DNA from: JBDGYE01 sp039584255
GTDB lineage: Bacteria > Gemmatimonadota > Gemmatimonadetes > Palauibacterales > Palauibacteraceae
Length of the DNA: 64,000 nucleotides
Direction: 5' to 3'
Assembly: GCA_039584255.1 (NCBI GenBank)
Contig: JBDGYE010000009.1
Location: 5,138-69,137, forward strand
The notes under the pieces were generated by a model, which was not told the origin of the DNA, ran no database searches, and saw nothing but the letters and a program-made list of their open reading frames with translations. Shown one piece after another: positions 26,471 through 35,100 of this stretch. Numbering within the stretch: the stretch's first letter is position 1; every line of letters starts with the position of its first letter. The position numbers and the translations under genes were made by a program.

Positions 26471-27928
26471 TCAGTAGGTTGTCATGCCGGGGTCGATCCG
26501 CAGGGCCCACTCGTTGATGCCGCCCCTGAGATTCACCGCGCCACCGATTCCTGCGTTCCGCAGCATGCCGACCGCGATGGCACTACGGTGGCCGGTGCGG
26601 CAGTACACGACGAGCTCCGCCTCTGGATCCAGCTCGTCCACGTGGGAGAACAGCTGCCCCAGCGGAATCAGTCTCGCGCCGGCGAAGCCCAGGTTGCTGA
26701 TGGACCACTCGTGCGTCTCCCGAACATCGAGCAGCTCGAGCCGCTGCCCAGTGTCCAGGCGGGCCTTGAGCTCCGCGACGTCGATCTCCGGGACCGGTGG
26801 AAGGACTGACTCCGTCCCGGCTGCCTCCCCGCGCACACCGCAGAACTCTTCGTAGTCGATGAGTCGGGTGATCGACGGGTTGTCTCCACAGACCGCGCAC
26901 TCCGGATCCCGGCTCACGTCCACCGCCCGGAACTCCATGCTCCGCGCATCGACGAGCAGGAGCCGGCCCACCAGAGGCTCGCCGATTCCCAGGATGAGCT
27001 TCATGGCCTCTGTGGCCTGAATCGTTCCGACGAGACCCGGCAGGACTCCCAGCACCCCCGCTTCGGCGCAGCTCGGTACCATCTCCGGTGGCGGCGGGTC
27101 TCGGAACAGACATCTGTAGCACGGTCCTTCGCGGTGGGCGAAAACGGAGGCCTGTCCCTCGTACCGGAAGACGGCTCCGAAGACGCAGGGGATGCCCAGC
27201 AGAACGCATGCGTCATTGATCAGGTACCGGGTCGGGAAGTTATCGCTGCCGTCCAGAACCAGATCCCAGCCTGACAGGATACTCAGGGCATTACCCGAAT
27301 CGAGCCGAGCCTCCAGCGCGACGATCTCGACGTCCGGGTTCAGGCTCCCGAGCCGCTGGAGCGCGGACTCTGCCTTCGGCACCCCCGTGGAAGGCGTATC
27401 GTGAAGTATCTGGCGGTGGAGATTGGAGAGTTCCACCCGGTCTGAATCAACGATGCCTATCCGTCCGACACCGGCCGCGGCCAGGTACAGCGCCGCCGGA
27501 GAGCCCAGCCCGCCGGCGCCGGCAACGAGCACTCCCGATTCCCGCAGGCGCTTCTGCCCTTCGACCCCTATTCCCGGCAGGATGAGCTGCCGGTGATAGC
27601 GCAGCGCCTCCTCGGGCGTCAGCTCGGTCGGGCGGCCCCCCCCTTCATCCGATCCGCCAGCGATGGATGGGACGATGGTTAGAACGGCCGGATCGTCGAT
27701 GCGGCGCTCGACCTCGTCGAGGCCGCGCACGTCGCGGCCGTCCAGATAGAGGTTCACGAAGCCGCGGACGTGACCGTCGTCGGCGAACAGCCGGCCACCG
27801 AGCAGCGGCTCCTCCTCCGATATCCGCTTCAACGCCTCCTCGACGGAGCTGGCCTCGACCTCCAGCTCCTGCCGGCCGTCCACGAGCTCCCGCAGGGGGG
27901 TGGGGACCTGAACCGTTACCCGTGCCAT
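26471..27928 (-). CDS. Triple fusion: CysO/MoaD-like sulfur carrier, MoeB/ThiF E1 enzyme and rhodanese
   Basis: 485 residues in three parts. Residues 1-92 are a ubiquitin-fold sulfur carrier ending in A-G-G (G91-G92); from memory the strands VTVQVPTPLR and FVNLYLDGRDVR and the ending closely follow M. tuberculosis CysO. Residues about 105-355 are an E1 adenylating domain: nucleotide loop GAGGLGS (137-143), zinc cysteines C270/C273 and C344/C347, and likely catalytic C287 in PSCAEAGVLG. Residues about 380-485 are a rhodanese with active-site loop C443-RTGHR. E1 adenylates the carrier and the rhodanese supplies sulfur to form a thiocarboxylate. The diglycine is internal, so cleavage, perhaps by the upstream JAMM peptidase, would be needed to free it. 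Confidence 0.9.
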   Translation of the reverse strand: MARVTVQVPTPLRELVDGRQELEVEASSVEEALKRISEEEPLLGGRLFADDGHVRGFVNLYLDGRDVRGLDEVERRIDDPAVLTIVPSIAGGSDEGGGRPTELTPEEALRYHRQLILPGIGVEGQKRLRESGVLVAGAGGLGSPAALYLAAAGVGRIGIVDSDRVELSNLHRQILHDTPSTGVPKAESALQRLGSLNPDVEIVALEARLDSGNALSILSGWDLVLDGSDNFPTRYLINDACVLLGIPCVFGAVFRYEGQASVFAHREGPCYRCLFRDPPPPEMVPSCAEAGVLGVLPGLVGTIQATEAMKLILGIGEPLVGRLLLVDARSMEFRAVDVSRDPECAVCGDNPSITRLIDYEEFCGVRGEAAGTESVLPPVPEIDVAELKARLDTGQRLELLDVRETHEWSISNLGFAGARLIPLGQLFSHVDELDPEAELVVYCRTGHRSAIAVGMLRNAGIGGAVNLRGGINEWALRIDPGMTTY

Positions 27929-27976
27929 TCGCCTTCCTCGAACCCGCCGCTGCTGTCGGTCTCCCGCGTTCCGGCT

Positions 27977-28393
27977 CTACCCCGCCGCACTCGCTGTGTG
28001 CACGTTCCGAGGCGACCACTCCCCGACGCCGAGCAACCCCTTCCCGTCGATAGCCACAATCAGATAGTGGTAGCCCGGCCAGGCGAGCCTCCGATCCGTT
28101 CGAGAGGGAGAGGGACGACCGTCGGGATGTGAGTGGAAGAATCCCAGGAGAGCTGCCTCGCCGGAACGCTCGCGCCGCATCAGCCGGCATACGTCCTCCG
28201 GGTCGAGCCGATAAGAGCGGCGCCTGTCGAGCGCGGCGTTGGGCAGCGGCTTGGCATCGGTAACCACAGCCGCCGCGCCGCTCTCGATCCCGAGCAGCGC
28301 CCCGCAGGCCTCCTCGGGGTAGGCCCCTTCGCAATGGGCCGTCAGCCGATCCCAGGCGTCCGCAGCGAAGGCCAGGGCCCCGAAGGCCCGCAC
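27977..28393 (-). CDS. JAMM/MPN metallopeptidase, Mec-like
   Basis: 138 residues from a GTG at 28393, one base after the rpe stop; longer in-frame readings only run antisense-like through rpe. The JAMM zinc site is complete: E28 in YPEEACGALLG, then H87-S-H89-P with S97 and D100 (HxH-x10-D). Bacterial members of this size, such as Mec of M. tuberculosis, remove the newly made cysteine from the C terminus of the CysO carrier. The next gene encodes a CysO-like carrier fused to its E1, which makes that role likely; releasing the carrier from the fusion is a second possibility. Confidence 0.88.
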   Translation of the reverse strand: MRAFGALAFAADAWDRLTAHCEGAYPEEACGALLGIESGAAAVVTDAKPLPNAALDRRRSYRLDPEDVCRLMRRERSGEAALLGFFHSHPDGRPSPSRTDRRLAWPGYHYLIVAIDGKGLLGVGEWSPRNVHTASAAG

Positions 28394-28394
28394 C

Positions 28395-29069
28395 TCAGGC
28401 TTCGACGGCAAGCGACTTCCTGATCGCCTCGTAGTTCTCGCCGATGGTTCCAGGCCCCCGGAACACCGACGAGCCCGCGACCAGCACATCGGCTCCGGCC
28501 CGAGCGGCCGCGCGGACGTTGTCGGGACCGATTCCCCCGTCCACCTCCACGTGGAGCTTCTCGATTCCCATCTCAGCCTGCATTTCCCGCACACGCCGCA
28601 CCTTCGTCAGGACCTCGGGAATGAAAGCCTGGCCGCCGAAGCCCGGGTTCACGGTCATGCAGAGCACGAGATCGATTGCCGGGAGCATCTCGCGCAACGT
28701 CTCGGGCGCAGTAGACGGGTTGAGCGCCACGCCGACCTTGCAGCCCATGCGCCGGATCTCGTGGATGTCCCGATGCAGGTGCCAGGCGACTTCCTGATGG
28801 ATCGTGATCAGGTCCGCGCCCGCTTCTGCGAAGGGCTCCAGGAACTGCGCCGGGTTGTCGATCATCAGATGGACGTCCAGGAACGAGGCGGACACCGCGC
28901 GCAGCGACTTCAGGACAGGTATCCCGATGCTGAGGTTTGGAACGAAGTGGCCGTCCATGACGTCTACGTGGAACCACCTCGCGCCTGCCTCCTCGGCCTC
29001 TCCTACCTGCTCGCCGAGGCGGGCGTAGTCCGCCGCCAGGATCGACGGGGCAACCACGTACGGAACCAT
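28395..29069 (-). CDS. rpe: Ribulose-phosphate 3-epimerase
   Basis: 224 residues, a complete TIM barrel. Family marks: APSILAADYARL at the start, HVDVMDGHFVPNLSIG with the metal/catalytic Asp, DVHLMIDNP, MTVNPGFGGQ, and EVDGGIGPDN with the second catalytic Asp. It interconverts ribulose-5-phosphate and xylulose-5-phosphate in the pentose phosphate pathway. The ATG shares a base with the kbl stop (TGATG), and the JAMM gene follows at once, so it is the second gene of a four-gene operon. Confidence 0.96.
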   Translation of the reverse strand: MVPYVVAPSILAADYARLGEQVGEAEEAGARWFHVDVMDGHFVPNLSIGIPVLKSLRAVSASFLDVHLMIDNPAQFLEPFAEAGADLITIHQEVAWHLHRDIHEIRRMGCKVGVALNPSTAPETLREMLPAIDLVLCMTVNPGFGGQAFIPEVLTKVRRVREMQAEMGIEKLHVEVDGGIGPDNVRAAARAGADVLVAGSSVFRGPGTIGENYEAIRKSLAVEA

Positions 29070-30295
29070 CAGATCACCCCCAGCCTCTTGCCCACCTTCT
29101 CGAGCGCCCCGAGCGTCCTGTCCAGGTGCTCGCGCTCGTGGGCAGCGGAGATCTGGCACCGGATCCGGGCCACACCCTTGGGCACGACCGGGAAGCCGAA
29201 GCCGATGACGAAGACGCCTTCCTCCAGCAGCTCGCGGCTCATCCGGATGGCGTCTGACGTCTCGCCGATGATCACGGGGACGATCGGCGTGTCGCCCTCT
29301 ATAGGGTCGAAACCTAACGCTGTCAGCTGGTTCCGGAAGTAGGCCGTGTTCTCCCGGAGTTTCGTGACCCTCTCCGGATGTGCCTCGAGGTAGTCGATCG
29401 CCGCGAGGGCGCCACATGCGGAATGAGGCGGAACGGCGTTGGTGAACAGCTGGGTCCGGGACCGCTGCACCAGATAGTCCACGACTGGCCGCGAGCTGGC
29501 AGTGAAGCCTCCGGCCATGCCGCCGAGCGCCTTTCCAAGCGTCGAGGTTATGATGTCCACCTCACCGTGCATGCCGTAGTGCTCCGGCGTTCCGCGGCCT
29601 GTGTCGCCCAGCACGCCCGTGGCGTGGGAGTCGTCGACGACCATGATCGCGTCGTAGCGGTTGCATAGCCGGCGGATCTCGGGAAGCGGCGCGATCTCGC
29701 CTTCCATGCTGAACACGCCGTCAGTGATGACGAACCGATGACGCGCCCCCTTCGTCGTTCTCAGCACCTCTTCCAGTGAGTCCATGTCCATGTGCCTGTA
29801 AATGTGCCGCCCGGCCTTGCACAACCGGATGCCATCGATGATCGAGGCGTGGTTCAGTTCATCGCTGATGAGAGCATCGTCGTCGGTCAGGAGCGGAGCG
29901 AACAGGCCCTCGTTGGCGTTCCAGCACGAGGTGTAGGTGATCGACGCCTCGGTCTCCAGGAAGTCCGCGATCCGGTCTTCAAGCTCGCGGTGAACGTCCC
30001 ACGTGCCGCATATGAAGCGTACCGAGGAGGTCCCGGCTCCGTACTTGGAGGCCCCCTGCCGAACGGCCTCCACTACATCCGGCACATCGCACAGACCGAG
30101 GTAGTTGTTGGAGCACAGGTTCACCGTTTCGCCGAACTCCTCCAACTGGACCACGGCGCCCTGCATTCCCTGTATGTGCAGGAGAACCTTGTAGACACCC
30201 TGGTCCTGCATCTCCCGAAGCTCCGACGCGAGCCTCCGGTTCAACCCCGCGTTGACGGCGCTGCCGGCGACATCGCTCTCCTGGTAGAGGACCAT
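29069..30295 (-). CDS. kbl: Glycine C-acetyltransferase (2-amino-3-ketobutyrate CoA ligase)
   Basis: 408 residues, alpha-oxoamine synthase family. PLP lysine K255 lies in STLGKALGGMAGG, with D221/H224 in VVDDSHATG and the substrate region NYLGL. The closest pattern is Kbl, which cleaves 2-amino-3-oxobutyrate with CoA to glycine and acetyl-CoA; AONS/serine palmitoyltransferase relatives are less likely given FICGTWDVHRELE. A strong GGAGGAGG stands just before the ATG. No threonine dehydrogenase (tdh) is adjacent. It leads the kbl-rpe-JAMM-carrier/E1 operon. Confidence 0.88.
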   Translation of the reverse strand: MVLYQESDVAGSAVNAGLNRRLASELREMQDQGVYKVLLHIQGMQGAVVQLEEFGETVNLCSNNYLGLCDVPDVVEAVRQGASKYGAGTSSVRFICGTWDVHRELEDRIADFLETEASITYTSCWNANEGLFAPLLTDDDALISDELNHASIIDGIRLCKAGRHIYRHMDMDSLEEVLRTTKGARHRFVITDGVFSMEGEIAPLPEIRRLCNRYDAIMVVDDSHATGVLGDTGRGTPEHYGMHGEVDIITSTLGKALGGMAGGFTASSRPVVDYLVQRSRTQLFTNAVPPHSACGALAAIDYLEAHPERVTKLRENTAYFRNQLTALGFDPIEGDTPIVPVIIGETSDAIRMSRELLEEGVFVIGFGFPVVPKGVARIRCQISAAHEREHLDRTLGALEKVGKRLGVI

Positions 30296-30355
30296 TCACC
30301 TCCTCCGATCGTTGTATGCATCCCCGGTCGATGGGTCCGGGTCCCGAAGAAGATC

Positions 30356-31006
30356 TCAGTAGTACTCCTCGGCGGACAGGTCCGAGATCGCCATCTCATC
30401 CACCTCGATCACGGGTCGCGAGCCATAGGAGCCGCACAGCGTGAAGCCTCTGAGGGTCCCCCGCACGCGCACGAGCCGGTCGGTGCCCTCGACGGAACCG
30501 AGGTCCGGAGAAGCCCCCCTCAGCGCGAACGGACGTTGATTGCGCAACCAGCCCGGGCCGAAGAGAACGCAGCCGCCGACCTGGGCTACAGTCCCTTCGC
30601 CGAGAGCGCGCATCGGTGAAAATGCGCCCGAATCCACGGCAACGATGCCTCCCAAGGCCCGTCCCTCGGCCGTCCGCACCGGATAGCGTCCCGGACTCTC
30701 GACTCGCAGCGGCCTCGCCTCGTAGAAGCTGACCGGACTGCCCGAGCACATGGTCTCGTAGACGCTGCGTCGGGCCGAGAGATGGATGACGGTGTCTCTC
30801 AGCTCGATGATCGCGGTGTCCAATCGGCCGCATGCGTCCGGAGCCACAGGCCCGGCGAACTCGAAAGAAAAAAGCTCGCCGACGACTACCGTCTCTGGGT
30901 ACGCGGCCCACGTGACGAGTGCCGGACCCTCCGTAGGCTCTCCTATCCGCCAGCAGGCGCCGAGCAGAAGGAGCCCCGCCGTCGCAATCGCGGTTCTCGT
31001 GCTCAC
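30356..31006 (-). CDS. Putative lipoprotein of unknown function
   Basis: 216 residues from the GTG at 31006, which has GAGGA about 7 bases upstream; another GTG at 31027 would add 7 residues. A short signal sequence ends in the lipobox LLLLGAC (Cys about residue 18). The rest is beta-rich with several cysteines (ACGRL, ETMCSG, GGCV, TLCGS) that could form disulfides. I do not recognise the family. It is divergent from the TonB-like gene. Confidence 0.62.
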   Translation of the reverse strand: MSTRTAIATAGLLLLGACWRIGEPTEGPALVTWAAYPETVVVGELFSFEFAGPVAPDACGRLDTAIIELRDTVIHLSARRSVYETMCSGSPVSFYEARPLRVESPGRYPVRTAEGRALGGIVAVDSGAFSPMRALGEGTVAQVGGCVLFGPGWLRNQRPFALRGASPDLGSVEGTDRLVRVRGTLRGFTLCGSYGSRPVIEVDEMAISDLSAEEYY

Positions 31007-31250
31007 GGCATTATCCTCGGGCCTCACCTCGACGGGGGAGAATCGCTAGTTGGGGCTCCGATACGGCGTCACATCGGCGGACCCAGCCGGCGCCGCGGGC
31101 GCAATCTGCTCCGCCTGAGAGATGGGTGCAAGCGGGAACCTCTCCGCCTCTGGAGAGATAACAGGAGGTGTGAGATGCCGGCTCGGCCGGGCGGTCGCGA
31201 GGGGATCCTGCGCGCCTGGTTGCCGGCGATCAGGGGCGGACGTGGAGTCA

Positions 31251-31946
31251 ATGGAAGAGAGCGCCGGATACGCGTCATCTGCCGAGCACAACGTGCGTCG
31301 GCACCAGACCGCGATGCGCTGGGGGCTACTGGTCTCCGTCGGATTGCATGCGGCCGTGTTCCTGTTGTGGCGCTCCGACCTGCAGCCGCTTCCGGGCACC
31401 GTAGCGGCGGGACTGCGATCCGGAGACGCCTTCGCCGCCGCCGCCGGCGTCATGGAGGCCATCGCACTGATGCCACCGAGGGAGATCCTGATCCCGCCTC
31501 CGCCGGAGCCCGTGCCGGATCTGGACGCTCCCGAGGTTCGGACGGAGATTCCCCAGGAGCGCGAGCTGACGGCCAGCTTCGCCGACCTCACTGGAGGGGC
31601 TACGTTCATCGGCGAGCGCGTCGGCCCGGGGCTTCCGGACGCCAGCGGGAGGGGTGACGGCGGAGTCGAGACGGAAGGGCGATTCAGACTGACGGCTCCC
31701 GAGCCCCGCTCGATCATTCCCGAGTGGGACCCCCCCGGCGAAGTGAAGGGCATGCAGGTGATGGTCCGCGTGCTCGTGGATCGGTTCGGAGAACCCACCG
31801 GAGAGGTGGAGCTGCGCCCCCGGACGCCGAACGCGAGATTCAATCGGCGTCTCATAGAAAAAGTCCTCCAGATGGACTACAGGCCCGCGCGCGATCGCCT
31901 CGGATCTCCGGTCTCGGCGTGGGCGGAGATGACCTTCGTCTTCTGA
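31251..31946 (+). CDS. TonB-like energy transducer protein
   Basis: 231 residues from the ATG at 31251; the start is uncertain because in-frame GTGs at 31170 and 31242 are also possible. One N-terminal membrane helix (about 23-40) is followed by a proline-rich periplasmic segment (LIPPPPEPVPDLDAPEV) and a C-terminal TonB domain: VKGMQVMVRVLVDRFG, FNRRLIEKVLQMDYRPAR, and a final beta strand. It would transmit proton-motive force to an outer-membrane transporter. No ExbB/ExbD is adjacent; the gene lies just upstream of sprA. Confidence 0.78.
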   Translation: MEESAGYASSAEHNVRRHQTAMRWGLLVSVGLHAAVFLLWRSDLQPLPGTVAAGLRSGDAFAAAAGVMEAIALMPPREILIPPPPEPVPDLDAPEVRTEIPQERELTASFADLTGGATFIGERVGPGLPDASGRGDGGVETEGRFRLTAPEPRSIIPEWDPPGEVKGMQVMVRVLVDRFGEPTGEVELRPRTPNARFNRRLIEKVLQMDYRPARDRLGSPVSAWAEMTFVF

Positions 31947-32050
31947 TCCGCCGGGGTGACCGCCCCCCTTCTCACATCATCGGCCGGTCGTCCTCCTCTG
32001 CCCACGAGCGGCGCGCCGAGACTCCCCGTCCCTGGCCTCCTCATTCTACT

Positions 32051-32079
32051 TTTGCCCGTGCCGACGCGTTCTCTATATT
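32051..32079 (+). promoter_or_regulatory. Candidate promoter of the sprA-like gene
   Basis: TTGCCC (32052-32057) and TATATT (32074-32079) are separated by 16 bases in the gap between the TonB-like gene and sprA, 30 bases before its ATG. The pair also fits the TTTG-N19-TA..TTG layout seen in Bacteroidetes promoters. Proposed by eye only. Confidence 0.4.
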
Positions 32080-32108
32080 GCGACGCCCATGACACCGGCC
32101 CACTCCGA

Positions 32109-35100
32109 ATGGTAAGCACTTCGTGCAGGCTTGCCCCGCATGTTGCGCGCACGCGGACCGCGCTCGGCCTCCTGTGGCTGGCGGCGCTCCTGTCCTCTCA
32201 CGCTGCGCTGCGGGCGCAGGACGTGGATCCGCCGATCGCGCCTGACAGCGCCGCGCCGCCGCCCGACACTGCGGGCGTGACCAGCGCGGCCGATTCGGCG
32301 GCCGTTGCCGACACCTTCCTCTCCGTGGTTCGGTCACTGGACCTGGGCATGTCGCGCGTTCCACTACCTTGGGAGACGGAGCTCCGGGTCGCCGAGCGAT
32401 TCGAAAGGCAGCCCTGGGATCAGCCCGGTCTCAGCGCGGCCGATTGGTCGGTGCGAAAAGAGGAACGGCGGCGCGCGACGCTGGCCGCGAGACGCGACAC
32501 GCTATGGTGGTCGAGCCTGGCTCTGGAAAAGCTTCCTCCGGGCTTCGACGTGCGCCGGTTCCTGAGGGCGACCGAAGCGCCGGCGGAGCCTGACAGTGTT
32601 CTCCAGCGGATGGCGCGGGAGCGGAGGATCGAGATCCTCCCTGATGCACTCGAGCGCTACGCCGACCTCCTCCTCCACGTGGACGGCAACGGGCAGATCA
32701 CCTCCCGCTGGGAGAACTTCGAGCCATGCACGATCAATATCGGCCAGGCCTGTAACTCGGGAGCCGTCCCCACCATCGCTCCGGAGTTCCAGATTCGGGC
32801 AATCGCGCAGGGGACCATCTCTGAGCGGGTCCACGTCAACGTGGATTTCGATCAGACCCGCGAGTTCAACGCCACCAACGACCTCAACGTCTTCTATCGG
32901 GGCAAGGCCGACGAGATTCTCGAGTTCGTCGAGCTGGGGCAGGTCACGCTTCCTCTTCCGCGCTCCCGCTTCATCTCGAGGGGTGTTCCCGCGGGCAACT
33001 TCGGGATTCGCGGCGATGCCAGGTTCGGCCCGTTCACCATGCGGGGTGTGCTGGCGAACCAGGACGGCAACGTCCTCGACCGGACGGTTACGCTGGACGT
33101 CGGCGGGACCGAGCAGGGCGTGCTGCAGGACCTGGAGACGATCCTCGACGATGCCACCTACCAGACAGGACAGTTCTTCTTCATCGTCGATCCTCGCGAG
33201 CTGGGGGGGTACCCGGTCATCGACGTCCTCAATCTGCAGGGCGGCGAGGTCGGGGACACGCTGCGACCCACATCCGCCATCAAGCTATACAGGCACGAGG
33301 TAACGGTCGGGCAGCAGCCCGTGAACGTCGAGTCCGGCGTCATCCAGGCCCGGGCGGTGGCGCTCAGGCCGGAGAACGCCGACCCGACCCTGCCCGACAG
33401 CGCCCAGTTCCAGGGCTTCTTCCGGCCGCTGGTGGAAGGCGAGGACTACATCGTACACCGCAGCGGCCTGTGGGCCGCGATTCGATCGCGGGTCCAGCGC
33501 GACGAGGCGCTGGCGGTCACCTACGTTGCCCAGAGCGGTGACACCGTTGGCGACTTCAACGCCGAGGAAATCTTCCGCCAGCTCACCAACACGGGGCAGG
33601 GCGAGCTGCCGAGGCTGATCCTGCTCAAGGACGCGGAGACGCACCGCCCCGGCGGCGTGACCTGGGAGCGCGAGATGCACCAGATCTACCGCATCAGCAG
33701 CTCGGACGACGTGGAGTCCGGCAGCATCGAGCTGGTGATCTCTCAGGGACCCGTCGAGTCCGGGCCCGTGGTGCGATCGTTCCAGGGCGAGGAGTACACC
33801 TTCCTGGAGATCTTCGGCGTCGATGACCAGCCCCGGGACGATCTGGTCGACGTCGCTCGCATCTGGCGTCCAAGCGTTGCCGGCGAGTTCGCCGGAAGCA
33901 GCGTGTTGTCGGGAAGCTATCTGGTCTTTCCCGCGCTGGAGCCGTTCAAGGATCCACCGCCCATCAAGAGCGACCGCGTTCCCGCCCTCGAGGGCCAGCC
34001 GTTCCCGCTCACCGACGGCGACCGGAACTTCTCGATCTATGACGAGCCCATCGATCAGACTCGGCTGACGAGCTTCCGATACCGCCTCAACTTCAACTAC
34101 CGGGCGCGCTCGACAGGTCTCCAGAACTCGTTCTCGTTAGGCGCCATCGGAATCCGCCGGGGCAGCGAGAGGGTACTCCTCAACGGCCGCGAGCTCGTAT
34201 TCGGCGAGGACTACACGGTCGACTACGACATCGGCCAGATCACCCTGCTCAGGACCGCCGACCTGCTGGCAGGAGCCACCGATGCCGACCTGCAGGTCCG
34301 CTTCGAGCAAAAGCCGCTCTTCCAAGTGGGCTCGAAGAGCGTGCTCGGGCTGACGGGCGAGTACAGCCTCGGCAGGCTGGGCAGCGTGGACCTCATAGGC
34401 CTGTTTCAGAAACAGGGGACGGTTCTGAACCGGCCCGAGCTGGGCCTCGAGCCGAGCGGAATCAGCCTTGGCGGGGCCGTGGCCAACCTGGACTTCGGCT
34501 CGTCCGCCCTGGACAACTTCGTCAACAGCCTCCCGGGGGTGAACACCGACGCCGAGTCACGGATCCGGTTCAGCGGCGAACTCACCGGCTCCAACCCGAC
34601 GACGAACCGCGTAGGCACCACTTGGGTGGACGACTTCGAGGCCTCGGGGGGTCTCAGGCTGAGCCTGGCGACCCGCGCCTGGAGACACGGCTCAGTCGTA
34701 TCGCGTCCCGACATCGACGGCACGGGCGACTACCTGCCGGAAGTCCCCGACGTGACCAACCAGTTGACGACGGTCTGGCAGTCACAGTGGGACGACGGCA
34801 CCAACATCCTCGGCTCGCTGCTCATCAGCCAGATCGATCCGCAGCTCAACGTGCTGAACCCGGGCACGAGGGAGAACGTGCTGTGGATCACACTGTCCGA
34901 CCCGCCGGCGACGGGAGAAAATGGATGGTTCACCCTGACAAACGTTCTTTCTCAGAGCGGCATCGACCTCACGACCACGGAGTTCCTCGAGTTCTACGCC
35001 AGCACGTTGGACGACACCGACGAGAGCATAGCTCTGATCATCGACATCGGCACGCTGTCCGAGGACGCATTCGTGGCCGACTCCGTGGGTATCCCGGCCG

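Noticed and set aside
31163..31177. AGGAGG followed 6 bases later by an ATG upstream of the TonB-like gene
   Set aside because: The frame it opens is Arg-rich and overlaps the TonB-like gene in the wrong frame; no protein-like features. It may still affect initiation at the real start.
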